Shown piece after piece: positions 17,075-26,598 of a stretch of DNA of 39,742 bases (its first letter is position 1; each line of letters opens with the position of its first letter). Below the pieces are notes generated by a model. The model saw nothing but the letters and a program-made list of their open reading frames with translations. It had not been told where the DNA came from and did no database searches. The stretch is from the NCBI RefSeq assembly GCF_009765735.1, contig NZ_LMUW01000089.1, forward strand, positions 1 to 39,742, read 5' to 3'. The position numbers and the translations under genes were made by a program. The DNA is from Xenophilus sp. L33 (GTDB lineage Bacteria; Pseudomonadota; Gammaproteobacteria; Burkholderiales; Burkholderiaceae_C).

Positions 17075-17638
17075 TCAGCCTGCGCTCGCCGCGCGAATCT
17101 GTTCGGTCAACTGCAGCGCGACGGCCTCGAAGGCCTCCATGCTCTGGTCGGCCCGGCTGAGCACCACCGCGCCTTCGGCCGAGGCGATCAGCACCATCGC
17201 GAAGCGGCGCGCCGCCTCCGGCGCGAGGCCGCCCTGCTGCAGCAGGTCGGTCAGACGTTCGCGCCAGGCGCGGAACACCGCGGTGGCGTGCGAGAGCAGC
17301 TCCTCCGAATCGGTGGCCACCGTCACCGCCAGCACCGCGCAGCCCGACTCGCATCGCGAGCGGGTCAGCACCGCGCGCCAGATCGCCAGGAAGCGCGCGA
17401 CCACGGCCTCGGCCGGCGCGCCGGCCACCGGCTCCATCGCATCGGTCAGCACCGCGCCGGCGCGGTCGACCGCCGCGGCCACCAGCTGGTCCTTGCCGCC
17501 CGGGAAGTGGTGGTAGAGCGAGCCGCGCGGCGTCCCCGTGGCCGCCAGCACCTCGGCGAAGGACGTGGCCTGCAGGCCGCGCTGCGCCAGCAGCGCCATC
17601 GCGCCTTCGACCATGCGATCGCGTACCTCACCCGCCAT
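17075..17638 (-). CDS. TetR family transcriptional regulator
   Basis: A 187-residue repressor with an N-terminal helix-turn-helix (residues about 20-48: GLQATSFAEVLAATGTPRGSLYHHFPGGKDQL) and a helical C-terminal ligand domain similar in pattern to the LmrA/YxaF group (ESGCAVLAVTVATDSEEL near residue 100, a possible thiol-containing pocket). It is divergent from the lipoprotein gene at 17736. The two matching palindromes at 17659-17705 lie between them, pointing to repression of the lipoprotein and of itself. Confidence 0.92.
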   Translation of the reverse strand: MAGEVRDRMVEGAMALLAQRGLQATSFAEVLAATGTPRGSLYHHFPGGKDQLVAAAVDRAGAVLTDAMEPVAGAPAEAVVARFLAIWRAVLTRSRCESGCAVLAVTVATDSEELLSHATAVFRAWRERLTDLLQQGGLAPEAARRFAMVLIASAEGAVVLSRADQSMEAFEAVALQLTEQIRAASAG

Positions 17639-17658
17639 TCCGAATCCCTTTCAAAAAA

Positions 17659-17705
17659 ACTATGACAGTCGTCATATTCGGTGCTACTATGACGTTCATC
17701 ATAGT
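17659..17705. promoter_or_regulatory. Tandem TetR-type operators
   Basis: Two similar 20-bp palindromic sites start exactly 27 nt apart. Site 1 (17659-17678) contains TATGAC, 4 nt, GTCATA (17661-17676). Site 2 (17686-17705) is ACTATGA, 6 nt, TCATAGT. Both begin ACTATGAC and share CATA in the right half. Their placement over the promoter at 17662-17690 is that expected for a TetR repressor. Confidence 0.75.
17662..17690 (+). promoter_or_regulatory. Promoter of the lipoprotein gene
   Basis: ATGACA (17662-17667, 5 of 6 to the -35 consensus), 17 nt, TACTAT (17685-17690, 4 of 6 to the -10 consensus). Operator 1 covers the -35 element; operator 2 covers the end of the -10 element and the start point. 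The start codon follows about 45 nt later. Confidence 0.6.
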
Positions 17706-17735
17706 CACTTCGCAGCCGCGTCCCAAAGGAACCTC

Positions 17736-18419
17736 ATGCCATCGCGTCGCCATGCCCTTTCGTCCCTGGCGCTCGCCATGGTGCTGCCCTTGTCCCTCGC
17801 CGCCTGCGGCAACCTGCGTCCGCCCTCTTCATCCCCCACCGGAGCCACTCCCATGACCCTCGACCAGACCAAGGCCGCCATCGCCGGCGAATGGATCAGC
17901 ATCGCGCCCGAGATCCGCCCCAGCGCGCAGAAGACGCCCGAAGGCGCGCTCAAGCCCTTCTACCTGCAGCGCGACTTCAAGGCCCTCGCGGACGACCGAT
18001 TCGAGCTGACGATCACCAACTCGGCCGACCCCTACGGCAAGGCGCCGCTGGCGCGCATCTTCATCAGGGGCCACATGCACTGGCAGGGCGAGCATCCGAT
18101 CGCCGCCGGCGCGCAGAAGGTCGACTTCGTCGCCGACGAGGCCTACGAGGTCACGCCGCTGCTGCAGGGCTTCGCCGACGTGCTCAACCAGGTCGCGGCG
18201 CAGGGCTACGCCAAATGGGAAGTCGGCCAGCCGCAGAGCGTCTTCGGCAAGGCCTTCGCGCCCTTCGGGCTGGTCGCCGGCAGGAACTTCATGGAATACG
18301 ACCTGGTGTTCGTGTCGCACGGCCTTCTCTTCTGGGGCGCGCGCAACGTCGACGGCCGCGGCTTCGACACCGAGCAGAACCGGCCGACCAACCTGCAGAT
18401 TCCGCTGGCGCGCAAGTGA
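17736..18419 (+). CDS. Lipoprotein of unknown function
   Basis: A 227-residue protein with a signal peptide ending in the lipobox LAAC, so lipid attachment is predicted at C24. The mature part has a short Pro/Ser-rich linker and a domain of about 190 residues beginning MTLDQTKAAIAGEWISIAPEIRPS. It is rich in beta-strand-like sequence with scattered Trp and Phe (GHMHWQGEHPIAAGAQKVDF, NFMEYDLVFVSHGLLFWGARN), which suggests a ligand-binding barrel, but I do not recognise a family. AAGGA sits 5 nt before the ATG at 17736. Expression is probably repressed by the divergent TetR protein. Confidence 0.8.
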   Translation: MPSRRHALSSLALAMVLPLSLAACGNLRPPSSSPTGATPMTLDQTKAAIAGEWISIAPEIRPSAQKTPEGALKPFYLQRDFKALADDRFELTITNSADPYGKAPLARIFIRGHMHWQGEHPIAAGAQKVDFVADEAYEVTPLLQGFADVLNQVAAQGYAKWEVGQPQSVFGKAFAPFGLVAGRNFMEYDLVFVSHGLLFWGARNVDGRGFDTEQNRPTNLQIPLARK

Positions 18420-18438
18420 GGCGCGGCGCGTCCGCGCC
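18420..18438. other. GC-rich hairpin between convergent genes
   Basis: GGCGCGG (18420-18426), CGCGT loop, CCGCGCC (18432-18438) fill the 22-nt gap between the lipoprotein stop and the stop of the minus-strand Bug gene. There is no T run on either side, so at best it is a weak bidirectional transcription block or mRNA end. Confidence 0.4.
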
Positions 18439-18441
18439 CGC

Positions 18442-19416
18442 CTATTCCGGCTCGATGTGCGCCGCGCTGATGATGCGGCCCCAGCGCGCCGACTCGGTCG
18501 CCTGGAACTTCGCCAGCTCCTCCGGCGAGGAGGTGGTGGTGTCGACGCCGCTCGGCCCGAAGAAGGCGGCGCGCGCCGACTCGCTGTGCACCGCATCCAC
18601 CAGCAGCTTGTTGAGCTTCGCGACCACCGCGGGCGGTGTCTTCGCCGGCGCGTAGGCGGCGAACCAGTAGCCGATCTCGTAGCCCTTGACGCCGGCCTCG
18701 GCGATCGTCGGGATGTCCGGCGCCAGCGGCGAGCGCCGGCTGCCCGAGACACCCAGCGCCCGCAAGGTGCCGGCCTTGACCTGCGGCAGGCCGGTGATGG
18801 TGTCGGTGATGATCATGTCGACCTGGCCGCCGAGCACGTCGGCGATCGCCAGCGAATTGCTCTTGTAGGGCACGTGCAGCAGCTTGATGCCGGCCAACTG
18901 CTGCAGCAGTTCACCCGCCATGCGGCTCGACGAGCTGCCGCTCGCGAAACTGTACTTGCCCGGCTGCGCCTTCGCCATGGCGACGAATTCGGCAACCGTC
19001 TTCGCGGGGAATTTCGGGTTCACGACCATGATCTGGCCGCCGGTGCCGAGCAGGGTCAGCGGCTCGAAGTCGTTGACCGGGTCGTAGGGCAGGCTCTTGA
19101 ACAGGTGCTCGTCGGCGGCGTGCGTGGTGACGCCGCCGATCAGCACCGTGTAGCCGTCGGGCGCGGCGCGCGCCACGTACTGCGACGCGATGAAGCCGTT
19201 GGCGCCGCCCTTGTTCTCGACGATCACCGCCTGGCCGGTCGCGGCGCCGACCGGCACGGCGAGCGCACGTGCGAGCTGGTCGGTGCCGCTGCCGGCGGCG
19301 AAGGGCACGACGAAGGTGATCGGCCGCTCGGGAAAGCCCTGCGCCGCGGCGCCCTGCACCAGCGCCCACGAGGCCAGGGCCAGCGCCCACTGCAGGCCAC
19401 GGAAAAATTTCTTCAT
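18442..19416 (-). CDS. Bug-family periplasmic solute-binding protein
   Basis: A 324-residue secreted protein: Sec signal peptide (residues 1-25, cleavage after AAA-Q), then the tripartite tricarboxylate (TctC-like) fold with FPERPITFVVPFAAGSGTDQLAR, VENKGGANGFIASQYVARAAPDGYTVL and FASGSSSSRMAGELL. Bug proteins bind carboxylates or similar small ligands; many are orphans without TctA/TctB membrane partners, as here. It lies 18 nt downstream of the AtuA-like small gene on the same strand and is probably the last gene of that operon, suggesting it captures the compound metabolised there. Confidence 0.93.
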   Translation of the reverse strand: MKKFFRGLQWALALASWALVQGAAAQGFPERPITFVVPFAAGSGTDQLARALAVPVGAATGQAVIVENKGGANGFIASQYVARAAPDGYTVLIGGVTTHAADEHLFKSLPYDPVNDFEPLTLLGTGGQIMVVNPKFPAKTVAEFVAMAKAQPGKYSFASGSSSSRMAGELLQQLAGIKLLHVPYKSNSLAIADVLGGQVDMIITDTITGLPQVKAGTLRALGVSGSRRSPLAPDIPTIAEAGVKGYEIGYWFAAYAPAKTPPAVVAKLNKLLVDAVHSESARAAFFGPSGVDTTTSSPEELAKFQATESARWGRIISAAHIEPE

Positions 19417-19434
19417 GGATGTGTCTCTTGGTCT

Positions 19435-19788
19435 TTATTCGGAGCCGCGCAGGTGCGGGGCCAACTCTGCCGGCACCGCGATCGGCATGTCCAGCAGAAG
19501 GTACGACAGCGCCTTGCCGTGCGTGTCGAGGTTCAGCGCGTCGTTGACGCCGCCATCGAGCACCCGGTCGAGCACGAAGTTCATCGCCTGCAGCCGCGGC
19601 AGCAGGTAGCGCTGCACTGCGCTCGGCCGGCGATGGGCGAACTGGCGAGCCACGGCCGCCTCGGTGACCTGCTCGACCAGCAAGGGCCACAGGGCCGGAT
19701 GCCAGGCGACCAGGCTGATGCTGGCGCGGTCGCCCTTGTCGCCGGCGCGCGCATGGGCCAGCCGGTAGAGCGGGACAGCTTCGGTCAT
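19435..19788 (-). CDS. Small AtuA-like (ferredoxin-fold) partner protein
   Basis: A 117-residue protein beginning MTEAVPLYRLAHARAGDKGDRASISLVAW, the RAGDKGD motif that marks the small domain fused to, or encoded next to, AtuA/DUF1446 proteins. The start at 19788 overlaps the stop of the large subunit gene by 4 nt, so the two are coupled and probably form one complex. Biochemical function is not known; in Pseudomonas the atu genes act in acyclic terpene breakdown. Confidence 0.82.
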   Translation of the reverse strand: MTEAVPLYRLAHARAGDKGDRASISLVAWHPALWPLLVEQVTEAAVARQFAHRRPSAVQRYLLPRLQAMNFVLDRVLDGGVNDALNLDTHGKALSYLLLDMPIAVPAELAPHLRGSE

Positions 19789-21176
19789 GCGCTTGCCTCC
19801 GACGTCATCTCGAAGCGGGTCGGCACCGCTTCGCGCGGCACCAGGCACGAGACCGTGTTGAGCCGCCGCGTCAGCGCCGTGCGGACGCCGCCGCCGCCGG
19901 CCGGTCCGCAGGTGTACATCGCGACCATCTCGCGCGTGACCCGCTCGGCTTGCGCGCGATCGGGATGCGTCGCCGCGACCCGCAGCCGGACGTCGCGCGC
20001 GTCACCCGCTAGCGTCGCGTCGAGCATGCGCCCGCCGTCGTCGGCGAAGAGGCTGAGCGCGCCGAGCAGGTCGACGCGCAGGTGCAGGCCGTCGAGCCGC
20101 CGGCGCAGCGTCTCGGCGGCGAGCCGCGCGCGGGCCTCGGCGCGTGCGCCGGCATAGGAAATCTCGGCCTCGGCCAGCCAGCCGCCTTCGAGGCAGACGT
20201 TGACCTTGAGTGCCGCCGGGCGCGCATGGCCGCGCACGCCGCGGAGCGCCACGCGGTTCGGCCCGACCTCGCGCAACTCGGCCTCGCCGATGTCGGCCAC
20301 CACATCCGGCGTCAGGTAGCTGGTCGGATCGTGGATCTCGTAGAGCAGCTGCTCCTTGACGGTGGCCAGGCTCACCAGGCCACCCTGCGAATCGGCCTTG
20401 CCGATGACGCAGTGGCCGTCCGCGTCGACCTCGGCGATCGGATAGCCGATGTCGTGCATCGCCGGCACTTCCTTGTAGCCCGGGTCGGCGAAGTAGCCGC
20501 CGGTGACCTGCGCGCCGCATTCGAGCAGATGGCCGACCATGGTCGCGCGCGCCAGGTGGTCCCAGTCGTCCGCGGCCCAGCCGAAATGCGCCATGGCCGG
20601 CCCGACCGCCAGCGTCGGATCGGCGATGCGCCCGCAGACCACGACCTGCGCGCCGGCCCGCAGCGCCGCGGCGATCGGCTCGGCGCCGATGTAGGCATTG
20701 GCGCTCACCACCCGGCTCATGTCGACGGCGCCGCCGAGCGCCTCGCCGAGCAGCGCCCGCTGCGCCGGCGTGGCGAGGTCGTCGCCCTCGACCACCGCGA
20801 TGCGCGGCGGATCGATCCCCAGCCGCGCCGCGATACGCGCGATCACGCGTGCCGCGCCGCGCGGATTCGCGGCGCCGAAGTTGCCGACGATGCGGATGCC
20901 GTGTGCGATGCAGCGCGCCAGCACCGGCGCCAGCATCTCGTCCAGCAGCGGCTCGTAGCCGCTCTCCGGATCGGCGCGGCGCCGCAGTTGCGCCAAGGCC
21001 AGCGTGCGCTCGGCCAGCGTTTCGTAGATGAGGCAGGCACGCAGCCCCGGCGGCGCATCGGGCGCGCCGAGCCGCGCGATCAGCGTGTCGACCACCGGAC
21101 CGGCGACGTCGGTGCGGTCGCCCGAGAAGCCGGCGGCGCAGCCGATCAGCAAGGGAGCCTGGGAACCTGGATTCAT
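19785..21176 (-). CDS. AtuA/DUF1446 domain protein
   Basis: A 463-residue protein of the acyclic-terpene-utilisation AtuA family. Recognisable blocks are LLIGCAAGFSGDRTDVAGPVVDTL at the N-terminus, IVGNFGAANPRGAARVIARIA, ANAYIGAEPIAAALRAGAQVVVCGRIADPTLAVGPA, and ECGAQVTGGYFADPGYKEVP. The catalysed step is unestablished. The start at 21176 (MNPGSQAPLLIG) has AAGG about 9 nt upstream and begins the conserved part; an earlier in-frame ATG at 21221 would run over the palindrome. First gene of a three-gene operon with the small partner and a Bug protein, divergent from a LysR regulator. Confidence 0.85.
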   Translation of the reverse strand: MNPGSQAPLLIGCAAGFSGDRTDVAGPVVDTLIARLGAPDAPPGLRACLIYETLAERTLALAQLRRRADPESGYEPLLDEMLAPVLARCIAHGIRIVGNFGAANPRGAARVIARIAARLGIDPPRIAVVEGDDLATPAQRALLGEALGGAVDMSRVVSANAYIGAEPIAAALRAGAQVVVCGRIADPTLAVGPAMAHFGWAADDWDHLARATMVGHLLECGAQVTGGYFADPGYKEVPAMHDIGYPIAEVDADGHCVIGKADSQGGLVSLATVKEQLLYEIHDPTSYLTPDVVADIGEAELREVGPNRVALRGVRGHARPAALKVNVCLEGGWLAEAEISYAGARAEARARLAAETLRRRLDGLHLRVDLLGALSLFADDGGRMLDATLAGDARDVRLRVAATHPDRAQAERVTREMVAMYTCGPAGGGGVRTALTRRLNTVSCLVPREAVPTRFEMTSEASA

Positions 21177-21219
21177 TGGATGGACCTTCGGGATGGCGCA
21201 CTCTACGATCGGTCCATCC

Positions 21220-21243
21220 ATCCGTAAAATCGAAAATACGGAT
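21220..21243. promoter_or_regulatory. LysR-type operator candidate
   Basis: ATCCGTA (21220-21226), 10 nt of A/T-rich spacer, TACGGAT (21237-21243) form a perfect 24-bp interrupted palindrome with the T-N11-A core typical of LysR-type sites. It lies in the 90-nt gap between the AtuA gene (minus) and the LysR gene (plus), the expected position of an activator and autoregulation site. Confidence 0.7.
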
Positions 21244-21266
21244 CAATTCATCGGATCCGCAGATCA

Positions 21267-22172
21267 ATGAAGCCGGCCCATCTCTCGATCCGCGTGCTGC
21301 GCGCCTTCCTGGTGCTCTGCGACCTGGGCAATTTCACGCGCGCCGCGCAGGCCAGCCACCTGTCGCAGCCGGCCTTCAGCGCGTTGATCCGCTCGCTCGA
21401 GGACGACGTCGGTGCCCGGCTCTTCGACCGCAGCACCCGCAGCGTGCAGCTCACGCCGGAGGGGCGCCTCTTTCGCAACTCGGCGCGCCAGCTGGTGGAC
21501 GACGCCGACCGCGCGCTCACCGACCTGGCCGACCACGTCGAGCGGCGCAAGGGCCGCGTGCACGTGGCGGCGGTGCCTTCGCTCGCGGCCAGCTGGCTGC
21601 CGCGCATCTTCGCGGAATACCGTGCCGCCTGGCCCGGCGTCACGCTGGCCATCTCCGACCTCATCTCGGACGATTGCATCCAGCTGGTGCGCGGCGGCCA
21701 GGCCGACTTCGCGCTGGCCGCCGCCGGCGTGCGCGCCAGCGACGCATCGGAACTGAAGACCACCTTCCTCGGCCAGGGCCGCTTCCACCTCGCCTGCCGC
21801 GAGGACCATCCGTTGGCCCGCGAGACGCGCATGACCCTGCGCAAGATGGCGCCCTGGCCCTTCATCCACATGGCGCGCAACAGCAGCGTGCGCTTCGCGC
21901 TGGACGCCGCGATGCACCCCATGCAGATGAACACGGTGCTGGAGGTCGAGACGCTGGCCACCGCGATCGGCATGGTGGCCGCCGACCTCGGCATCTGCGT
22001 GGTGCCGGCGCTGTCGCTGAACCAGTGCGCGATCCAGGGCGTCGTCACCCGGCCCTTGCCGCTCTCGCAACTGGGCCGCCGCATGCTGCTGGTGAGGCGG
22101 CGCGAAGGCAGCCTCTCGACCGCGGCGCAGGCCCTGCACGACCTGGTGCTTCAGCGCATCCGGTTCACCTGA
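21267..22172 (+). CDS. LysR family transcriptional regulator
   Basis: A 301-residue regulator with the N-terminal winged helix-turn-helix (FLVLCDLGNFTRAAQASHLSQPAFSALIRSLEDDVGARLFDRSTRSVQLTPEG, residues about 12-65) and a LysR substrate-binding domain starting near residue 95 (VHVAAVPSLAASWLPRIFAEYRAAWPG). It is divergent from the AtuA-type operon, with the palindrome 21220-21243 in between, and probably activates that operon in response to its substrate. It converges with the M20 gene that ends 7 nt away. Confidence 0.93.
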   Translation: MKPAHLSIRVLRAFLVLCDLGNFTRAAQASHLSQPAFSALIRSLEDDVGARLFDRSTRSVQLTPEGRLFRNSARQLVDDADRALTDLADHVERRKGRVHVAAVPSLAASWLPRIFAEYRAAWPGVTLAISDLISDDCIQLVRGGQADFALAAAGVRASDASELKTTFLGQGRFHLACREDHPLARETRMTLRKMAPWPFIHMARNSSVRFALDAAMHPMQMNTVLEVETLATAIGMVAADLGICVVPALSLNQCAIQGVVTRPLPLSQLGRRMLLVRRREGSLSTAAQALHDLVLQRIRFT

Positions 22173-22178
22173 GCGTCT

Positions 22179-23447
22179 TCAAGGCGGCGGCGCGTCGGTG
22201 CGCAGCCAGGCGCCGGCCGCTTCGAGCAGGGTCGCGACGCCGGTCTCCAGCGTCGGATGAATCGCCGGCGCGAACTTGGGCGAGTGGTTCACGGGCAGCG
22301 AGGCCAGCGCCTTCGCTGCCGCCGCTTTCTCGTAGACCTCGGCGTCGATGCCGCCGACCACCCAGAACACATACGGCACCTTCCAGCTGCGCCCGAAGAC
22401 GCTGAAGTCCTCGCTGGCCGATGCCGCCGCGGTCTCGAAGGCCTTGTCGCCGAAGCGGCGCTGGAAGACCTGCGCGATGCGCATCGTGGCCTTGGCGTCG
22501 TTGTGCGTGAGCGGATAGGTGCTCAGGGTCGTGTACTCGGGCGCATGCGGCGCGTTCGAGGCCATGCACTCGGCGTCGCAGATGCGCCTGATCGCGCCCA
22601 GCATGTAGCGCTCGACGTCCTCGTCGTAGGTGCGGACGTTGAGCTTGATCGTGGCGTCGTCCGGAATGATGTTTTCCTTGGTGCCGGCCTGCAGCGAGCC
22701 GATGGTCAGCACCGCGCTGTCGAGCGGCGAGACCTCGCGCGAGACGATGGTCTGCAGCCGCATTGCGGTCGACGCGGCCATGATCACCGGGTCGATGGCG
22801 CTCTGCGGCTGCGAGCCGTGCGCGCCGCGGCCGAAGAGCTTCACCTTCAGGCTGTGCGCCGCCGCCATGATGGTGCCGCTGCGCCAGCCGACGGTGCCGG
22901 CGGCGGCGGGCACCACGTGCTGGCCGAGGATCACGTCGGGCTTCGGAAAGCGCTCGCCCATGCCGTCGTCCACCATGCCCTGCGCGCCGCGGCCGACCTC
23001 CTCGCCGGGCTGAAAGACGACCATCAAGCTGCCCTTCCAGGCGTCGCGATGCTCGGCCAGGAGGCGCGCCGCGCCCATCAGCCAGGTGGTGTGGAAGTCG
23101 TGGCCGCAGGCGTGCGAGACGCCGGTCTCGGCGCCGTCCTCGTCGCGGGCGGTGACGGTGCTGGCATAGGGCAGTCCGGTGGCTTCCGTGACCGGCAACG
23201 CGTCCATGTCGGCCCGCAGCATCACGGTGGGGCCGTCGCCGTTGCACAGCAGGCCGACCACGCCGGTGCCGCCGAGCTTGCGCGTCACCTCGTAGCCTAA
23301 GCGGGCCAGCCAGTCGGCCGCGATGCCGGCGGTGCGCACCTCCTGCATCGACAGCTCGGGGTGGCTGTGCAGGTCCTTGTAGATCTCTTCCAGTTCGGGG
23401 AGCAGTTCCTGCAACGCCGTGTGCAGGGAGTCGAAGGCGTCGGCCAT
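22179..23447 (-). CDS. M20 family amidohydrolase (HipO/aminoacylase type), copy 1
   Basis: A 422-residue metallopeptidase-like hydrolase. Metal-ligand motifs of the HipO group are visible: MLRADMDALPVTE (residues about 76-88), HACGHDFHT with C114 and H116, FQPGEEVGRGAQGM with the E149-E150 pair, and GQHV near residue 178. Such enzymes remove acyl groups from N-acyl amino acids or cleave small amides. No signal peptide, so cytoplasmic. It lies 116 nt downstream of dppF on the same strand and may end the transporter operon. The gap holds GC-rich short palindromes but no convincing terminator. Confidence 0.9.
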   Translation of the reverse strand: MADAFDSLHTALQELLPELEEIYKDLHSHPELSMQEVRTAGIAADWLARLGYEVTRKLGGTGVVGLLCNGDGPTVMLRADMDALPVTEATGLPYASTVTARDEDGAETGVSHACGHDFHTTWLMGAARLLAEHRDAWKGSLMVVFQPGEEVGRGAQGMVDDGMGERFPKPDVILGQHVVPAAAGTVGWRSGTIMAAAHSLKVKLFGRGAHGSQPQSAIDPVIMAASTAMRLQTIVSREVSPLDSAVLTIGSLQAGTKENIIPDDATIKLNVRTYDEDVERYMLGAIRRICDAECMASNAPHAPEYTTLSTYPLTHNDAKATMRIAQVFQRRFGDKAFETAAASASEDFSVFGRSWKVPYVFWVVGGIDAEVYEKAAAAKALASLPVNHSPKFAPAIHPTLETGVATLLEAAGAWLRTDAPPP

Positions 23448-23563
23448 GGCAAGTTTCCATCGAGCGCCACCGGCCCGGAGGGGCGGTGCAGCGATGGGTG
23501 CAAGCGTAGGAAAACGGCGCCGGCGCCGAATCGTCAGAACTGCTGATGCCGGATGGCCCTGAT

Positions 23564-24603
<1,040 letters not shown>

Positions 24604-24607
<4 letters not shown>

Positions 24608-25572
24608 GCGTGGGCCTCCTGAAGCCAGCAGGCCGCGCGCGTGGCGCCGGCGTTCAGCAGCTCCGGCCGCTCGACGCCGCAGCGCTCGAAGGCGCGCGGG
24701 CAGCGCGGGTTGTAGGCGCAGCCGGTCGGGATCGCATTCAGCCGCGGCATCGCGCCGTCGATCTGGTTCAGCCGCTCGCGGTCCATGGTCATGTCGGGAA
24801 TCGCGGCCATCAGGCCGGCGGTGTAGGGATGGGCGGGCGCGTGGATCACCTCGCGCACCGGGCCGATCTCGACCACCCGGCCGGCGTACATCACGGCCAC
24901 GCGGTCGCAGGTCTCGGCGATCACGCCCATGTCGTGCGTGATCAGCATCACCGCGGCGCCGCGCTCGCGGCAGATGGTCTTGAGCAGCTCGATGATCTGG
25001 GCCTGGATCGAGACGTCCAGCGCGGTGGTCGGCTCGTCGGCGACGATCAGCTTCGGTTCGGCCGCCAGCGCCAGGGCGATCACCACGCGCTGGCGCATGC
25101 CGCCGGAGAACTGGTGCGGATAGTGGTCGATGCGCTGCGCGGCGCCCGGGATGCCGGTGTCCTGCAGCAGCGCGATGGCGCGCCGCCGCGCCTCTTCCTC
25201 GTTCACCGGCAGGTGCGTGCGGATCGTCTCGACCAGCTGCCGGCCGATCGTGTAGAGCGGGTTCAGCGAGGTCAACGGATCCTGGAAGATGGCGCCGATC
25301 TTGCGCCCGCGGATGTGCCGCATCGCCTCGTGGCCGAGCTGGTCGATGCGCTGGCCCTCCAGCACGATCTCGCCGGCGGCCACGCGGCCCGGCGGCTCCA
25401 GCAGGCCGATGATCGCCGCGCCGGTGAGCGACTTGCCGGCGCCCGACTCGCCCACCACGCCGAGGATCTCGCCCGGGGCGATCTCGAAGGACACGTCGTC
25501 CAGCGCGCGCAGCGTGCCGCGCCGGTGCGGGAATTCGACGACCAGGTTGCGGACCTGCAGCAGTGTGCTCAT
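24604..25572 (-). CDS. dppD: Peptide ABC transporter ATP-binding protein (DppD/OppD type)
   Basis: A 322-residue ATPase with Walker A GESGAGKS at 41-48, [16 protein letters not shown], signature [10 protein letters not shown], Walker [24 protein letters not shown], and the cysteine-containing extension [16 protein letters not shown]. It pairs with the DppF-like subunit on the cytoplasmic face of the permease. The start at 25572 ([14 protein letters not shown]) overlaps the permease stop (25569-25571), so all three downstream genes are coupled. A longer in-frame reading upstream lies over the permease gene and is rejected. Confidence 0.94.
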
Positions 25573-26480
25573 CTCAACCTCGGATTCAATGCGTCGCGCA
25601 GCCAGTCGCCCAGCAGGTTCACGCTCAGCGCGATCAGCACCAGCATGACGCCCGGGAAGACGGTGATCCACCATTCGCCGGAGAACAGGAACTCGTTGCC
25701 GACCCGGATCAGCGTGCCGAGCGAGGGCGAGGTCGGCGGCACGCCGACGCCGAGGAAGGACAGCGTGGCCTCGGTGATGATCGCGGTCGCGACCTGGATC
25801 GTGGCCAGCACCATCACCGGGCCCATCACGTTCGGCAGCACGTGCCGCATCATGATCCGCCAGGGCGAGACGCCGGTCACGCGCGCCGCCTGCACGTATT
25901 CCTTGCCGCGCTCGACCAGGGTTGAGCCGCGCACGGTGCGCGCGTACTGCACCCAGCCGGTCAGCGAGATCGCGATGATCAGCACGCCGAAGGCGACCGA
26001 GGTCGGCGCGTTCGGGAACAGCGCCCGGCCGACGCCGGCCATCAGCAGCGCGACCAGGATCGGCGGGAACGAGAGCATCACGTCGCACACGCGCATCAGG
26101 AAGGCGTCGACCCAGCCGCCCCAGAAGCCGGCGACCAGCCCGAAGACCACGCCCACCAGCACCGACAGCAGCACCGACACCAGCCCGACCACCAGCGAGA
26201 TGCGCGCCCCGAAGATCACGGCCGAGAGGATGTCGCGGCCCTGGTCGTCGGTGCCCAGCAGGTACTTGGCCGAGCCGTCGACGCTCCAGGCCGGCGGAAG
26301 CCGCGCATCGCCCAGCTCCAGCGTGGCGAGGTCGAACGGATCGTGCGGCGACACCCAGCCCGCGAACACCGCGCAGAAGACGCAGGCCAGCGCGATCGCG
26401 GCGGCGATCATCGCCACCGGCGAACTGCGGAAGCTGTGAGCGACGTCGCCGTCCCACCAACCAGCTAGCTTTTTCTTCAT
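25569..26480 (-). CDS. dppC: Peptide ABC transporter permease (DppC type)
   Basis: A 303-residue inner-membrane permease with an N-terminal membrane segment ([22 protein letters not shown]), the OppC/DppC-specific [20 protein letters not shown] segment, about six helices, and the coupling-helix motif [24 protein letters not shown]. It starts 118 nt after the binding-protein gene; that gap contains the REP-like element. It overlaps dppD by 4 nt. Confidence 0.93.
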   Translation of the reverse strand: MKKKLAGWWDGDVAHSFRSSPVAMIAAAIALACVFCAVFAGWVSPHDPFDLATLELGDARLPPAWSVDGSAKYLLGTDDQGRDILSAVIFGARISLVVGLVSVLLSVLVGVVFGLVAGFWGGWVDAFLMRVCDVMLSFPPILVALLMAGVGRALFPNAPTSVAFGVLIIAISLTGWVQYARTVRGSTLVERGKEYVQAARVTGVSPWRIMMRHVLPNVMGPVMVLATIQVATAIITEATLSFLGVGVPPTSPSLGTLIRVGNEFLFSGEWWITVFPGVMLVLIALSVNLLGDWLRDALNPRLR

Positions 26481-26522
26481 CGAGATCCGAGCCGGTCGAG
26501 ACCGCGACAGCCGAATGCCAGG

Positions 26523-26596
26523 GATACCGCGGAACCGGCTTTGCCGGGCCGCTGGTATCGCCCCCTCGAGGGGGCGCCGAAGGCGCTAAGGGGGTG
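26523..26596. repeat. REP-like double-hairpin intergenic element
   Basis: Two adjacent hairpins. Hairpin 1 (26523-26559): GATACC/GGTATC outer arms, GCGG/CCGC, and an inner CCGGC-TTT-GCCGG (26535-26547). Hairpin 2 region (26561-26594): CCCCCTCGAGGGGG perfect palindrome (26561-26574), then GCGCC-GAA-GGCGC (26574-26586), then GGGGG that can alternatively pair with the first C run. It sits directly after the dppA stop within the operon, like REP elements between malE and malF, and could stabilise the dppA message. I recall similar GC-rich motifs in other Comamonadaceae; this was not searched. Confidence 0.65.
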
Positions 26597-26598
26597 TT

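Noticed and set aside
23448..23563. Terminator or promoter between dppF and the last M20 gene
   Set aside because: Only short GC palindromes without T runs or promoter hexamers; the gap may simply be transcribed through.
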